Source: an uncultured Clostridia bacterium (lineage in GTDB: Bacteria; Bacillota; Clostridia; Christensenellales; Borkfalkiaceae). From it: a stretch of 64,000 nucleotides of DNA. Below are positions 9,073 through 17,475 of this stretch, in pieces. Below the pieces are notes generated by a model. It was not told where the DNA came from and made no database searches. It was given only the letters and a program-made list of their open reading frames with translations. Both the position numbers and the translations under genes were made by a program. Where the stretch lies: assembly GCA_930990665.1 (NCBI GenBank), contig CAKNQN010000005.1, positions 45,858 through 109,857 on the forward strand, written 5' to 3'. The first letter of the stretch is position 1. Every line of letters begins with the position of its first letter.

Positions 9073-9163
9073 ACAGAAATTCTGCGCAGAAAAAATCCTG
9101 AACAGAAATTCTGCGCAGAAAAAATCCTGAACAGAAATTCTGCGCAAAAAAAATCCTGAACAG
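9067..9163. repeat. 29-bp tandem repeat spanning the mnmG stop codon
   Basis: Three full units start at 9067, 9096 and 9125, and a partial fourth at 9154. The unit begins TCCTGAACAGAAATTCTGCG. The first unit contains the TGA of mnmG, so the array is a copy of the gene's own 3' end. A terminator hairpin follows directly. Confidence 0.95.
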
Positions 9164-9169
9164 CAATTT

Positions 9170-9209
9170 GCTCCCCGCGGCATCTACCCGACGCCGCGGG
9201 GAGCTTTTT
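9170..9209 (+). terminator. Intrinsic terminator of dnaA-mnmG
   Basis: GCTCCCCGCGGC (9170-9181) pairs perfectly with GCCGCGGGGAGC (9193-9204), followed by TTTTT. Confidence 0.92.
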
Positions 9210-9430
9210 ACAAAAAAGGCATGAACGGAACGGCAGACATCCTGTTTCCATTTTTCCAAGCAAAAGGGCACGGCGATGAAACGGAAAGCGACCTTTTCCC
9301 CATTTTTTGCGCAAAACGGGATAGAGATGAAAAGGCAGGCGCCGTTTTTTTTCATTTTTCGCCGAAATCAGTCAGGTTGCGCGCGGCAAACTGTGATATG
9401 ATACGCAAAAACGGAGACGCGCGTATTTTC
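9210..9430. other. Intergenic stretch before spoIIE
   Basis: Together with the repeat and terminator this makes a 358-bp gap. It holds imperfect copies of a roughly 60-bp AT/GC alternating segment (around 9240-9365). A possible -10 TATGAT lies at about 9397, but with no good -35. I see no gene. Confidence 0.5.
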
Positions 9431-11770
9431 ATGTTGGCGGATAAATTCAAGACAAAATATAGTTATAAGACGGCGCTCGTGTATGCGGGGCTCTTTTTGG
9501 GGATGCTCTTTCTGAACTTTACGATGCGCTCGTTCGAGCCCTTCTCGCTGGCGCTCTTTGCGGCGGCACTGCTGTGCGGGGCAAACCCTTTGGCCGCGGC
9601 GGGCGCCTACATTCTGGCGGGAGGGCTCGCCTTTCTCGTCTCCCCCCTGCCTTTTGCGGTGATCGCGGCGCAGGGGCTCTTTTTGGGGGCAATCTTCTTT
9701 GCCTATCGGCGGGGCGGACGGGCAATGAAACAGGAGATCGCCCTCTACCTTCTGGCGGCCTGTCTCCTCTTTTTCTGGATCTTCGGTCAGTATTTGTATT
9801 TCAGCTACGCAAAAGCCGCGATCGTGGCGGCGTGCATCTACATACTCTGCTTCGTCTTTGCGGGAGCAATGCGCTGTCTGCTCTGGCGCGCGGGAAAGCG
9901 GCGGCTCGCGTGCGAGGATCTCATCTTCTGCGCCGCCGCCGTGGCGGCGGCGGGAATCGGGCTGTATAACGGCATCGGGGAATATGCCTACGAGGGCATC
10001 GCCCTGCTCTTTATCCTGTTTGCCGCGGCGATGTACGGAAACGGGAACGCCGCGCTCTGCGCGCTGGTGCTCGCCCTGCCCGCCTGCATCTGCCAGAGCG
10101 CGGCGGCCGCCGCGCCAGTCCTCACCCCTTGCGCGCTTTATGCCCTCTACGCCGCGATCGCCGTCGTGTTTCTGCGCATCGGCAAACTCCCCGCGGCGCT
10201 CGCCGTCTTCCTCGCCGTCGTCACCGCCCGCTATTTCACTGACTTTTTCTCGGCGGAAAACATCGCCGCTCCCTTTTCCGGCTCCGCCTTTTACCTGACC
10301 ATGCTGGTGCCCTTCATCCCTTCTTTCCTGTTTGCAATCTTTCCCGAATTTCTTCTCCGCAAGATGCGCAACGCCCTCCGCCGCTACGGCGAAAAGGCTC
10401 TCACCCGTGCGGGGATCGACCGCAACCGCGCCGTCATCGGCGAGAAACTGTTCGAGGTTTCCGCCGTCTTCCGCGAGATCGAAAACATCTTTTCGACGGG
10501 CGATACCGCGCCCGAAGCCGAGGCGGGCGTGCGCGCCTATATGCTGGAAGGGCTGCGGCAGGAAGTCTGCTCCGGCTGTACCCGGCAAAAAGAATGCAGC
10601 CGCGAAGTGAGCGAGGGACTGGAAAAGCTGATCGGCGTGGGCTGTGCCAAGGGCAGGGTGAACCTGATCGACCTGCCTGCCGCCGTCACCGCGCACTGCG
10701 GCGAACCTTCCGCGCTCATCTTTTCCCTCAACAAGATGCTTGCCGATTATCGGCGCAGCTCGGTCGAATCGGAAAACCGCGCACTCGGAAGAAAACTTCT
10801 TGCTGAGGAAGCGCACGCGGTGGCGGAAATGCTGAAAAAACTCGCCGTGGAACAGTGTTCCCCGCTCAGCGGAGGGCGGGAAGCGGAATCGGCCGTGCGC
10901 ACGGCGCTGGCGCGCGGCGGCATCCCCTGCGACGAGGCGCTCATATCCGGCGACCCGCCGGAAGTGCTTTTGACCTTGTCCGAAAACGCACCGGGAGATG
11001 CGGTCAGCCGTGCCGTTTCCGCGGCGCTCGGAATGCAGTTTTCTCTCTCAAAAAAGCGGGAAACGGGCGGCGGGAAATACATCTGTTTTCTCCGCAGGAA
11101 GCCCGACCTCGACGCGGCGTTCGGCACGGCAAGCCGCACCAAAGACGGCGAAAATGCCTGCGGCGACACCCATTCCATGATCAAGATCGACGAGCGCACC
11201 TTCCTCTTTGCCCTTTCGGACGGGATGGGGAGCGGCGAACGCGCGCGCGGCGTTTCGGATACCGCACTCTCGCTCATCGAAAGTTTCTGCCGTGCGGGGC
11301 TGGCGGGCGAGGGCATGCTCGAAACCGTAAACGAGCTGCTCGCCTTCCGGCGGGACGAGATGTTCGCCTGCATCGACATCGCCACCGTGGACCTGGATAC
11401 AGGGCGGACGGATATCGTCAAGATCGGCTCTCCCCTCGCCTTTCTCATCACCGAAGGGGGTGTGGAGATCCTGGAAAGCGATTCTCTCCCGCTCGGCATA
11501 CTCGAAGGCGTGCACCCCACCGTCCTCACGCGCAATCTCTGCGAAGGGGATATCCTCGTCTTTCTCAGCGACGGGATCACCGCGGCCTTCGGCTCGAGTG
11601 CGGACCTGGCCGATTTTCTCGCTTCGCTGCGCCCTTCCAACCCGCAGGCACTGGCAGATGAACTCCTCGCCGGCGCACTCACGCGCACGGGCGGCACCGC
11701 CCCCGACGACATGACCGTCGTGGCCATGCGGCTGTTTTCTTCCGCCGCGCCGCAGAACACGGAGAACTGA
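9431..11770 (+). CDS. spoIIE: Stage II sporulation protein E (SpoIIE phosphatase)
   Basis: SpoIIE dephosphorylates SpoIIAA to release sigma-F in the forespore and also takes part in asymmetric septation. The start chosen is ATG 9431 (MLADKFKTKYSY, 779 residues), with GGAG about 14 nt upstream; ATG 9398 would add MIRKNGDARIF. The N-terminal ~300 residues hold about ten hydrophobic helices, then a central region, then a C-terminal PP2C phosphatase domain. That domain has FALSDGMGSGERARGVSDTA and, near the end, DILVFLSDGITAAFG and DDMTVVAMRL, giving the metal-binding aspartates. Length and order fit the family. Confidence 0.93.
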   Translation: MLADKFKTKYSYKTALVYAGLFLGMLFLNFTMRSFEPFSLALFAAALLCGANPLAAAGAYILAGGLAFLVSPLPFAVIAAQGLFLGAIFFAYRRGGRAMKQEIALYLLAACLLFFWIFGQYLYFSYAKAAIVAACIYILCFVFAGAMRCLLWRAGKRRLACEDLIFCAAAVAAAGIGLYNGIGEYAYEGIALLFILFAAAMYGNGNAALCALVLALPACICQSAAAAAPVLTPCALYALYAAIAVVFLRIGKLPAALAVFLAVVTARYFTDFFSAENIAAPFSGSAFYLTMLVPFIPSFLFAIFPEFLLRKMRNALRRYGEKALTRAGIDRNRAVIGEKLFEVSAVFREIENIFSTGDTAPEAEAGVRAYMLEGLRQEVCSGCTRQKECSREVSEGLEKLIGVGCAKGRVNLIDLPAAVTAHCGEPSALIFSLNKMLADYRRSSVESENRALGRKLLAEEAHAVAEMLKKLAVEQCSPLSGGREAESAVRTALARGGIPCDEALISGDPPEVLLTLSENAPGDAVSRAVSAALGMQFSLSKKRETGGGKYICFLRRKPDLDAAFGTASRTKDGENACGDTHSMIKIDERTFLFALSDGMGSGERARGVSDTALSLIESFCRAGLAGEGMLETVNELLAFRRDEMFACIDIATVDLDTGRTDIVKIGSPLAFLITEGGVEILESDSLPLGILEGVHPTVLTRNLCEGDILVFLSDGITAAFGSSADLADFLASLRPSNPQALADELLAGALTRTGGTAPDDMTVVAMRLFSSAAPQNTEN

Positions 11771-11915
11771 CCCCGCCGAAGCCACCCTCTCAGATACCGA
11801 CGCCCGCATCGCAAAATTTTACCTTCCGAACTGCTGCAAATTACCTCCATAGTGAACCCTTAAAAATGCCGCCACAGCGCCATCCTGCCAAATATCTCAC
11901 AGCGCTGTCCTTTCG

Positions 11916-11949
11916 AATGCCGCCCCGCATGTTTGCGGGGCGGCATTTT
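11916..11949 (+). terminator. Intrinsic terminator downstream of spoIIE
   Basis: AATGCCGCCCCGC (11916-11928) pairs with GCGGGGCGGCATT (11935-11947) over a 6-nt loop, with a short T tail. It lies 145 nt past the spoIIE stop; an imperfect AATGCCGCC copy occurs about 50 nt earlier. Confidence 0.8.
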
Positions 11950-12048
11950 CTGGCATTTACCGATCAAAATCCCGCCTTGACAAGGTATAATGGGTATGCG
12001 GCGGGAAAAACGGAAGCGGAGGCGCAAGCCCCTGCGAGGAGGCAAATC

Positions 12049-12543
12049 ATGGATCTCGTTCAGTTTTTCGGCTACCTGCGGCAGTTCAATGCCGACATCC
12101 TGGTCATCGGCGTGGCGGTGTGGGGTCTGACGGCGGTTCTGAAAAGGACGCTGTTGAAGAGCATTCCGAAAAAGTACATCACCCTTCTGCCCTTTGTACT
12201 GGGAATCCTGCTCTTTACGGCCTATGCGGCGATCGCGGGCGAGTTTTCCGCCGGCGCTTTCGCCGACATTGCGGCCTCGGGCATCACCTGCGGTTCGCTG
12301 GCGACGGTGATACACGTCGTATACGAGCAATTTGTGCGGAAACAGACGAAGACGGACGTGCGTACCGCCTGCGTGAAAGCCGTGCTTGCGCCCTATGCCG
12401 AACTTTCGGACGAAGACGCAAAGGCGATCGCGGATGCGATGGAAAAGGGCAGCGAAGAGGCGGAGGAACTTCTGCGCGCATACTGTGCCGACGACACGGC
12501 GCTCGCCCTGTCGATACTCGAAAAAACCCTCTCTACCCTGTAA
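12049..12543 (+). CDS. Small membrane protein of unknown function
   Basis: The 164-residue protein starts MDLVQFFGYLRQFNAD at ATG 12049, with GAGGAGG 6 nt upstream. A TATAAT at 11986-11991 may be its promoter, although the -35 is poor. Three hydrophobic segments fill the first ~95 residues (ILVIGVAVWGLTAVL, YITLLPFVLGILLFTAYAAIAG, and one around ADIAASGITCGSLATVIHVV). A soluble acidic, alanine-rich helical tail follows. The layout resembles small holin-like proteins, but no diagnostic motif is present and I do not assign a function. It sits between spoIIE and the germination operon and has its own terminator. Confidence 0.75.
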   Translation: MDLVQFFGYLRQFNADILVIGVAVWGLTAVLKRTLLKSIPKKYITLLPFVLGILLFTAYAAIAGEFSAGAFADIAASGITCGSLATVIHVVYEQFVRKQTKTDVRTACVKAVLAPYAELSDEDAKAIADAMEKGSEEAEELLRAYCADDTALALSILEKTLSTL

Positions 12544-12556
12544 ACTCCCGCAACGG

Positions 12557-12596
12557 CGCCGCCCGCAAGATCTTCTTGCGGGCGGCGTTCTTTTTT
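12557..12596 (+). terminator. Intrinsic terminator after the small membrane protein gene
   Basis: CGCCGCCCGCAAGA (12557-12570) pairs perfectly with TCTTGCGGGCGGCG (12574-12587), followed by TTCTTTTTT. Confidence 0.95.
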
Positions 12597-12678
12597 GATA
12601 CAAATTAAGCCAATGGCGGCAGAGCAAACAAATGGGGAATCCTTGCAAAAAAACTGAAATTCTGCACAAACTTCGGGC

Positions 12679-14160
12679 GTGGAAAAGACAAAAAAACGCA
12701 GCCCGCAGCCGTTTGCGGGCGAAATCGAAAAAGATATAGCGGCCGTCAAGGAATTTCTGCCCGCCGACGACATTCTCGTATACCGCTTTGAAACGGAGGA
12801 CAAAAAAGCTTGCGCGGCCGTCTATGCGGACGGGATCACGGACAAAGAACTGCTCGGGCAGCTGGTAGCCAAGCCGCTCTCCCTCTCGCCCGCGCCGAAA
12901 ACGGCGCAGGACGCGAGGCAGCTTCTGTATTTTCCGGAAACAAAGCCCGCAAAGGACGTACAGACCGCCTGCGACGAGATCCTGGCAGGAAACCCGCTGC
13001 TGCTCATCGACGGCATCGCGGAAGGCACGACACTCGGCACGAAAAAGGTTTCGCTGCGCGCGATCATGGAACCGCAGACGTCGATCACGGTCAAAGGCCC
13101 GCGCGAGGGCTTCATCGAAGACGTCAAGACGAACATGGGGCTGATCCGCCGCCGTCTGAAGACCCCTGCCCTGCGATTCGAGACGATGGAAGTGGGGCGC
13201 GCGAGCAAGACGGCGGTGGTCGTCGCCTATCTAGAAGGCATCGCACAAAAAGAGGTGGTCCGTGAGATCAAAGACCGGATCGGGGCCATCGACATCGACG
13301 GCGTGCCCGACTCCTCCTACATCGGGAAATTTCTCGCCAAAAAGTCCTATTCCCTCTTCAAACAGGCGGGCACGACGGAAAAGCCGGATATCCTCTGCGC
13401 CAAGATGCTGGAAGGGCGGGTGGCCGTGCTCTCCGACGGGTCGCCCATCGCGCTGACCTTGCCCTATATTCTGGCCGAAGATTTTCAGAGTTCCCAGGAT
13501 TACTTCGTTTCCCCCTACCGCGCGACCATCAGCCGCATCCTTCGCACGCTCGCGGTGATCGTATCGCTGTTTTTGCCCGCCTACTATGTGGCGGCAGAGC
13601 TTTTCCGGCTGCAGTTGCTGCCCTTCGGACTGCTCATGACCATTTCGGGCGGCGTGCAGGATCTGCCCCTTTCACCCAGTCTGGAACTGTTTTTCCTGCT
13701 CATCGTGCTCGAGATCCTCATCGAGGCGAGCGTGCGCATGCCGAAATATGTGGCGCTCGCCCTGTCGGTGATCGGCGCGCTCGTCCTCGGCGACACCGCC
13801 GTCAAGGCGGGCGTCGTGTCCTCGCCGGCCATCATCATCGTCGCCCTGTCAGGGATCTCCGCCTACACCGTTCCCGACCTCACGGGCACCCTCTCCGTCA
13901 TCCGCCTCGCCTACGTCGTGGTGGCGGGAAGCATCGGAACATACGGAATTTTGCTGTTTACGGCCCTTCTTGCCTATTATCTCGTCTCTTCCGACAGCTA
14001 TGGCGCGCCCCTTCTGGCCCCCTTCTCCCCGCTGATACGGAGAGATCTGCGCGACTCGATCTGGAAAGCAGACATCTATTCGCTCGATACCCGCCCGGCC
14101 GTGCTGCGCGTAAAGAACAAGACGCGCCTGAAAGTGCGCAACAAGGAGAAAAATGGATAA
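12679..14160 (+). CDS. gerAA: Spore germination receptor subunit A (GerAA family)
   Basis: This is the A subunit of a nutrient germinant receptor in the spore inner membrane. It has 493 residues from a GTG at 12679; no strong ribosome site is visible, so the start is uncertain. The soluble N-terminal part has the family segments LIDGIAEGTTLGTKKVSLR and EPQTSITVKGPREGFIEDVKTN. Membrane helices lie from about residue 290 (LRTLAVIVSLFLPAYYVA) to about 455. The stop overlaps the start of gerAB by 8 bp. Expression in the forespore is expected from family knowledge; I could not assign a sporulation-type promoter. Confidence 0.93.
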   Translation: MEKTKKRSPQPFAGEIEKDIAAVKEFLPADDILVYRFETEDKKACAAVYADGITDKELLGQLVAKPLSLSPAPKTAQDARQLLYFPETKPAKDVQTACDEILAGNPLLLIDGIAEGTTLGTKKVSLRAIMEPQTSITVKGPREGFIEDVKTNMGLIRRRLKTPALRFETMEVGRASKTAVVVAYLEGIAQKEVVREIKDRIGAIDIDGVPDSSYIGKFLAKKSYSLFKQAGTTEKPDILCAKMLEGRVAVLSDGSPIALTLPYILAEDFQSSQDYFVSPYRATISRILRTLAVIVSLFLPAYYVAAELFRLQLLPFGLLMTISGGVQDLPLSPSLELFFLLIVLEILIEASVRMPKYVALALSVIGALVLGDTAVKAGVVSSPAIIIVALSGISAYTVPDLTGTLSVIRLAYVVVAGSIGTYGILLFTALLAYYLVSSDSYGAPLLAPFSPLIRRDLRDSIWKADIYSLDTRPAVLRVKNKTRLKVRNKEKNG

Positions 14161-15241
14161 GATCAAACTTCGTCAGATCTGTTTTCTGTTTGCGGCCATG
14201 ATGCCCATCACAAAGACGATCGTCTACCCCGCCACCCTCGCTTACACCGCCCGCAACGACCTGCTCTGGTCGGCACTTGTGAACTTTCTGCTCGAAGGCG
14301 CCGTCATCGCCGCCGTGCTGTTCCTTGCAAAGCGCACAAACTGCACTTTCTTCGAACTTCTGCAAAACACCTTCGGAAAGGTCGCGGCGCGCATCCTTTA
14401 CGGGCTTTTCGGACTCTTTTTTGCCCTTTCCGCCCTTTTGCCGCTGATGGAACAGAAAAATTTCGTGACGGTGGAGCTGTACGAAAACGTGCCGCCCGTC
14501 ATCTCCTTCGCGCCCTTTTTCGCGCTGTGCTTTTTTGCCTGCACGAAAGGGTTCAAGAGCATCGGGCGGGTGGCGGACATCGCCCTGCCCGTCTTCGTCT
14601 TCTGCTTTGCGGCCATCCTTTTGCTCGCCCTGCCGCAGGCGGACTTTGCGGCGCTTCTGCCCATCGGCGCTTCAGGCGCAAAGGGCATCTTCGGCGGAGC
14701 TTTGCAGGGACTGAACTGGTACACCGATTGCCTGTACCCCCTCTTCTTTCTCGGCCACTTTGAATACGAAAAGGGCGCGGCGGGCAAAGTTCTCGGCTCC
14801 TATGCGGCCGGCTCTGCAGCCGTGCTGGTCTTTCTCGCCGTCTTTTACGGCACCTATTCGGATATCGCCATTCTGCAATACAATACCCTCGCGCAGATCT
14901 CCAAATACGCCACCGCGGGCACCTCGCTCGGAAGGGTAGACCTTCTGTTCGTCTTTTCGCTCGTGCTCGTTCTCATCTTCTATTGCTGCGTGCCTGTACA
15001 GATGTGCGTGCATTGCATCTCGAAGGCCATCGGCTGTCCGCCCGTCTGGCCCGCGGCCGTCGTCAATCTGCTGCTTTTAGCCTTTACGATCTTTTTCAAT
15101 TATTCCTTTGCCGAGTTGCAGACGGTCTTTACGCAGAAACTCTGGTTCGTCTTTGCGCTGTTCGCCTATGTTTTGCCCGTATGCAGCCTGCTCCTGCGGC
15201 GAACGGCAAATTCCCCGCAAAAGGAGAAATCCCGTGAATAA
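14153..15241 (+). CDS. gerAB: Spore germination receptor subunit B, permease-like (GerAB family)
   Basis: The protein has 362 residues with about ten hydrophobic helices, the normal layout of the GerAB amino-acid-permease-related subunit that binds the germinant in the spore inner membrane. The start MDKIKLRQICFLFAAMM overlaps the gerAA stop, and its own stop overlaps the gerAC start by 8 bp, so all three are translationally coupled. The family-typical segments PLMEQKNFVTVELYENVPP and LNWYTDCLYPLFFLGHFE are present. Confidence 0.92.
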   Translation: MDKIKLRQICFLFAAMMPITKTIVYPATLAYTARNDLLWSALVNFLLEGAVIAAVLFLAKRTNCTFFELLQNTFGKVAARILYGLFGLFFALSALLPLMEQKNFVTVELYENVPPVISFAPFFALCFFACTKGFKSIGRVADIALPVFVFCFAAILLLALPQADFAALLPIGASGAKGIFGGALQGLNWYTDCLYPLFFLGHFEYEKGAAGKVLGSYAAGSAAVLVFLAVFYGTYSDIAILQYNTLAQISKYATAGTSLGRVDLLFVFSLVLVLIFYCCVPVQMCVHCISKAIGCPPVWPAAVVNLLLLAFTIFFNYSFAELQTVFTQKLWFVFALFAYVLPVCSLLLRRTANSPQKEKSRE

Positions 15242-16865
15242 ATTCTGGACGCGCCTGTTCATCGTGGCCGCAGCGATCTTGCTGCTCCTCTTCTTTTCCA
15301 ACGATTTCGGCCTCATAGACATACAAAAGACGGCCGTCATCGCCGCGATCGGCATCGACGCCGCCGAAACCGACGGCGCCTGCGACATGACCGTACAGAT
15401 CGCCGTACCCGACCAGAGCGGCAACGGCATGGCGAGCAATGTCACCGTCAAGGGTGCAAGCTCCGTCAACGACGCGATCACCGAGGTCAACCGCAAGACG
15501 GGTTGGTATCCGTCGCTCGTACATTGCAGACTCCTGCTTCTCGGCGAAAAACTGACAGAAAAGGACGTATTCGATTTTCTAGGCTTCTTCCTGCGCAGCG
15601 AATTTATCGACGATTCCTGTCTGGTTGCCGTGTGCGAGGGACGCGCGGAAGAGGCGCTTACCGCCTCTTCGCCCGTGAGAGAACTGACAGCCGTCTCTAT
15701 CTCCAAAGTGCTCTCTTCCTCTTCGCAGAAGACGGGTGCTGTGAGCGTGATGATCTTGCGCGACTTCGCCAAAGGCTATTATTCCCCCGCCGCAAGCGGC
15801 TATCTGCCCTATATTTCCGTCAAGCGCGAGGCGCAGAGCGAACAGGGTTCCAACGCCCTGCCCTCTTTTTTGCCCGACAGTACGCAAAAATCCGAACAAC
15901 GGAGTACCGACGCCCTGCCCTCTTTTTTGCCCGACGGTACGCAAAAATTTGAACAACGGAGCACCGACGCCCTGCCCTCTTTTTTGCCCGACGGTACGCA
16001 AAAATCCGAACAACGGAGCACCGACGCCCTGCCCTCTTTTTTGCCCGACGGTACGCAAAAATTTGAACAAGAAGACGGACGGAGCAGAGGCGCGCGCAAA
16101 ACCTTCTCACCGCGAAAGGTCCCTGGGCGAAGCTGCGGCACGATGCACGAGGGCGTATCTGCTTCGACAGGCGGATTTTCTGATTCTATGCAAAGGGAAA
16201 TGCTGTTTCCCATCCGGAACATCGGCTCGATCTGGGAAAAACTTTTTCCCCGGCGCAATCCGCTGCCCATCGGGGCGCCGTGTGCGGCGGGTACAGAAAG
16301 TTCAGGCGAACAAGGCGGGAGCAAATCGGGCGAAGGCGGACAGAACGCCGACGTTTTCGATGCTTCCAGGACCATGCTTTTTTATAAAGGGAAAGGGGTC
16401 TCGGTACTTGAAACGGAGGAGACGCTCGCTTTCAACCTGGCGGACACATCCACCGATCTCGCTTACGGAATGGTGGAGGTTTCGGAAAACGGCGAGACCG
16501 TGAGTTATTGTCTGAAGATGAAGATCGCAGGCAAAAAGCTTTCTCTTGACGTGCGGGAAAATACTCCCGTGCTCACCTTCCGCATCCGTGCCAACGCACA
16601 GGTCTCCGACGTGAGCAGCAGTCAGGATCTTCTGCAAGTGACCCAGACGGCGCGCGTCCCTGAACACGTTCTGCGCGCAGCCGAACAGAAATTTGCCGAC
16701 CGCCTCGGACAAATCCTGGAAAAAAGCGCCGATACAGGCTGCGATATCTTCGGCGCCGCACAGCGGCTGTATCGTTTTTATCCCCGCCGGTACGACGGCC
16801 TGAAAGACGGATTGCTCGCAAACATCCGCCCCGTCTACGACATCCGCTTCGATACCCTACGCTGA
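15234..16865 (+). CDS. gerAC: Spore germination receptor subunit C (GerAC family) with a long repeat-bearing insert
   Basis: GTG 15234 (VNKFWTRLF) follows AAGGAG closely and overlaps gerAB. GerAC proteins are usually lipoproteins of about 370-400 residues; this one has 543. It opens with a hydrophobic helix, but I do not see a clear lipobox cysteine. The N-terminal domain (IQKTAVIAAIGIDAAETDG, then VHCRLLLLGEKL) runs to about residue 200. The C-terminal domain resumes near residue 375 (RTMLFYKGKGVSVLETEETLAFN) and ends normally. Between them lie about 170 residues of low-complexity, Ser/Gly/Gln-rich sequence, including three full and one partial copy of a 19-residue repeat (core DALPSFLPDGTQK). 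The insert keeps the frame. Confidence 0.88.
   Translation: MNKFWTRLFIVAAAILLLLFFSNDFGLIDIQKTAVIAAIGIDAAETDGACDMTVQIAVPDQSGNGMASNVTVKGASSVNDAITEVNRKTGWYPSLVHCRLLLLGEKLTEKDVFDFLGFFLRSEFIDDSCLVAVCEGRAEEALTASSPVRELTAVSISKVLSSSSQKTGAVSVMILRDFAKGYYSPAASGYLPYISVKREAQSEQGSNALPSFLPDSTQKSEQRSTDALPSFLPDGTQKFEQRSTDALPSFLPDGTQKSEQRSTDALPSFLPDGTQKFEQEDGRSRGARKTFSPRKVPGRSCGTMHEGVSASTGGFSDSMQREMLFPIRNIGSIWEKLFPRRNPLPIGAPCAAGTESSGEQGGSKSGEGGQNADVFDASRTMLFYKGKGVSVLETEETLAFNLADTSTDLAYGMVEVSENGETVSYCLKMKIAGKKLSLDVRENTPVLTFRIRANAQVSDVSSSQDLLQVTQTARVPEHVLRAAEQKFADRLGQILEKSADTGCDIFGAAQRLYRFYPRRYDGLKDGLLANIRPVYDIRFDTLR
15854..16069 (+). repeat. 57-bp in-frame tandem repeat within gerAC
   Basis: Units start at 15854, 15911, 15968 and 16025; the fourth is cut after about 45 bp. 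Each unit encodes 19 residues (DALPSFLPDGTQK followed by SEQRST or FEQRST). Copies alternate between the Ser and Phe forms (S, F, S, F), which suggests that a two-unit block was itself duplicated. Confidence 0.95.
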
Positions 16866-16917
16866 ACAAAGCAAACAAAAAATTAAAATTTTTTTCAGAA
16901 AATTTTTTCTTTCCCTC

Positions 16918-16945
16918 TTGACAAACGGCGATTTTGTGGTATAAT
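16918..16945 (+). promoter_or_regulatory. Promoter of the candidate long non-coding RNA
   Basis: TTGACA (16918-16923), a 16-bp spacer and TATAAT (16940-16945): consensus boxes. Transcription is expected from about 16952. Confidence 0.85.
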
Positions 16946-16951
16946 GAAATT

Positions 16952-17475
16952 GACCAAAGGGGAAAAACCCAATCTCCCCTCGGTACATTCAGGTTCTGCG
17001 GGCAACGCGGAAACGTCCCCCTCCCAACACAAAACAATTTGCAGAGGTTTCATCCGGATCAGTGCACACGAACACCGCTGCAAGGGTAAAGAGAAAGAGG
17101 CGAAGGAAATTTCGATCGGGGGCGTATAAGCGGAGCCGCAAGGCGCTTTCCATCACACTTTGGCCATCGGAAAAGAGAGCAGGAAGTTCGAAAAAGCGCA
17201 GTGCAGTTCGCGCACGCAGGGCGGGGAGGTACTGTTATGTGCAACTTTTACTCCAGAAAACTTGCTTGAAGGGAGGGCACTCCAATGTACGATTTCACGA
17301 AAGGAACGGTAAAATAAGTTTGGGTTTCACACCATGGCAGACTTGCCGTGCGCTCTGCAGGCTTTACGCATCTGCCCGAATTATTTCAAACGGAAAACCA
17401 GCTTTGTGCGTTCCTCAAAACTGAATAAATTTGTAAATTCACCCGCGGCGCTGTTGCTCCGCGGGTTTTGCTTTA
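16952..17475 (+). ncRNA. Candidate ~520-nt structured non-coding RNA
   Basis: A consensus promoter precedes this stretch and a perfect intrinsic terminator closes it. No ORF inside starts at a plausible site: the 61-codon frame from 16944 would begin inside the -10 box. The sequence can form several local hairpins, for example AGGGG/CCCCT near 16958-16980 and TCTGCG/CGCGGA near 16994-17010. Two very short frames with good ribosome sites occur late (MCNFYSRKLA and MYDFTKGTVK), so leader peptides cannot be excluded. I found none of the hallmarks of RNase P RNA (GAGGAAAGTCC), tmRNA or SRP RNA. It may belong to a known long bacterial RNA class such as OLE or raiA-type, but I cannot tell. Confidence 0.55.
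17442..17475 (+). terminator. Intrinsic terminator of the candidate ncRNA
   Basis: ACCCGCGG (17442-17449) pairs with CCGCGGGT (17460-17467) over a 10-nt loop, followed by TTTGCTTT. Confidence 0.85.

Noticed and set aside
15820..16375. Minus-strand frames with repeated GQKRGQGVG or AKKRAGRR motifs
   Set aside because: They are antisense readings of the gerAC repeat; the gerAC frame fits with gerAA and gerAB and with conserved ends.
16944..17129. 61-codon ORF at the start of the candidate ncRNA
   Set aside because: Its ATG lies inside the -10 box, upstream of the expected transcription start, and no alternative start has a ribosome site.
16952..17475. RNase P RNA, tmRNA or SRP RNA
   Set aside because: The universally conserved motifs (for example GAGGAAAGTCC, or GGTCAGGTCCGGAAGGAAGCAGC-type core) are absent.
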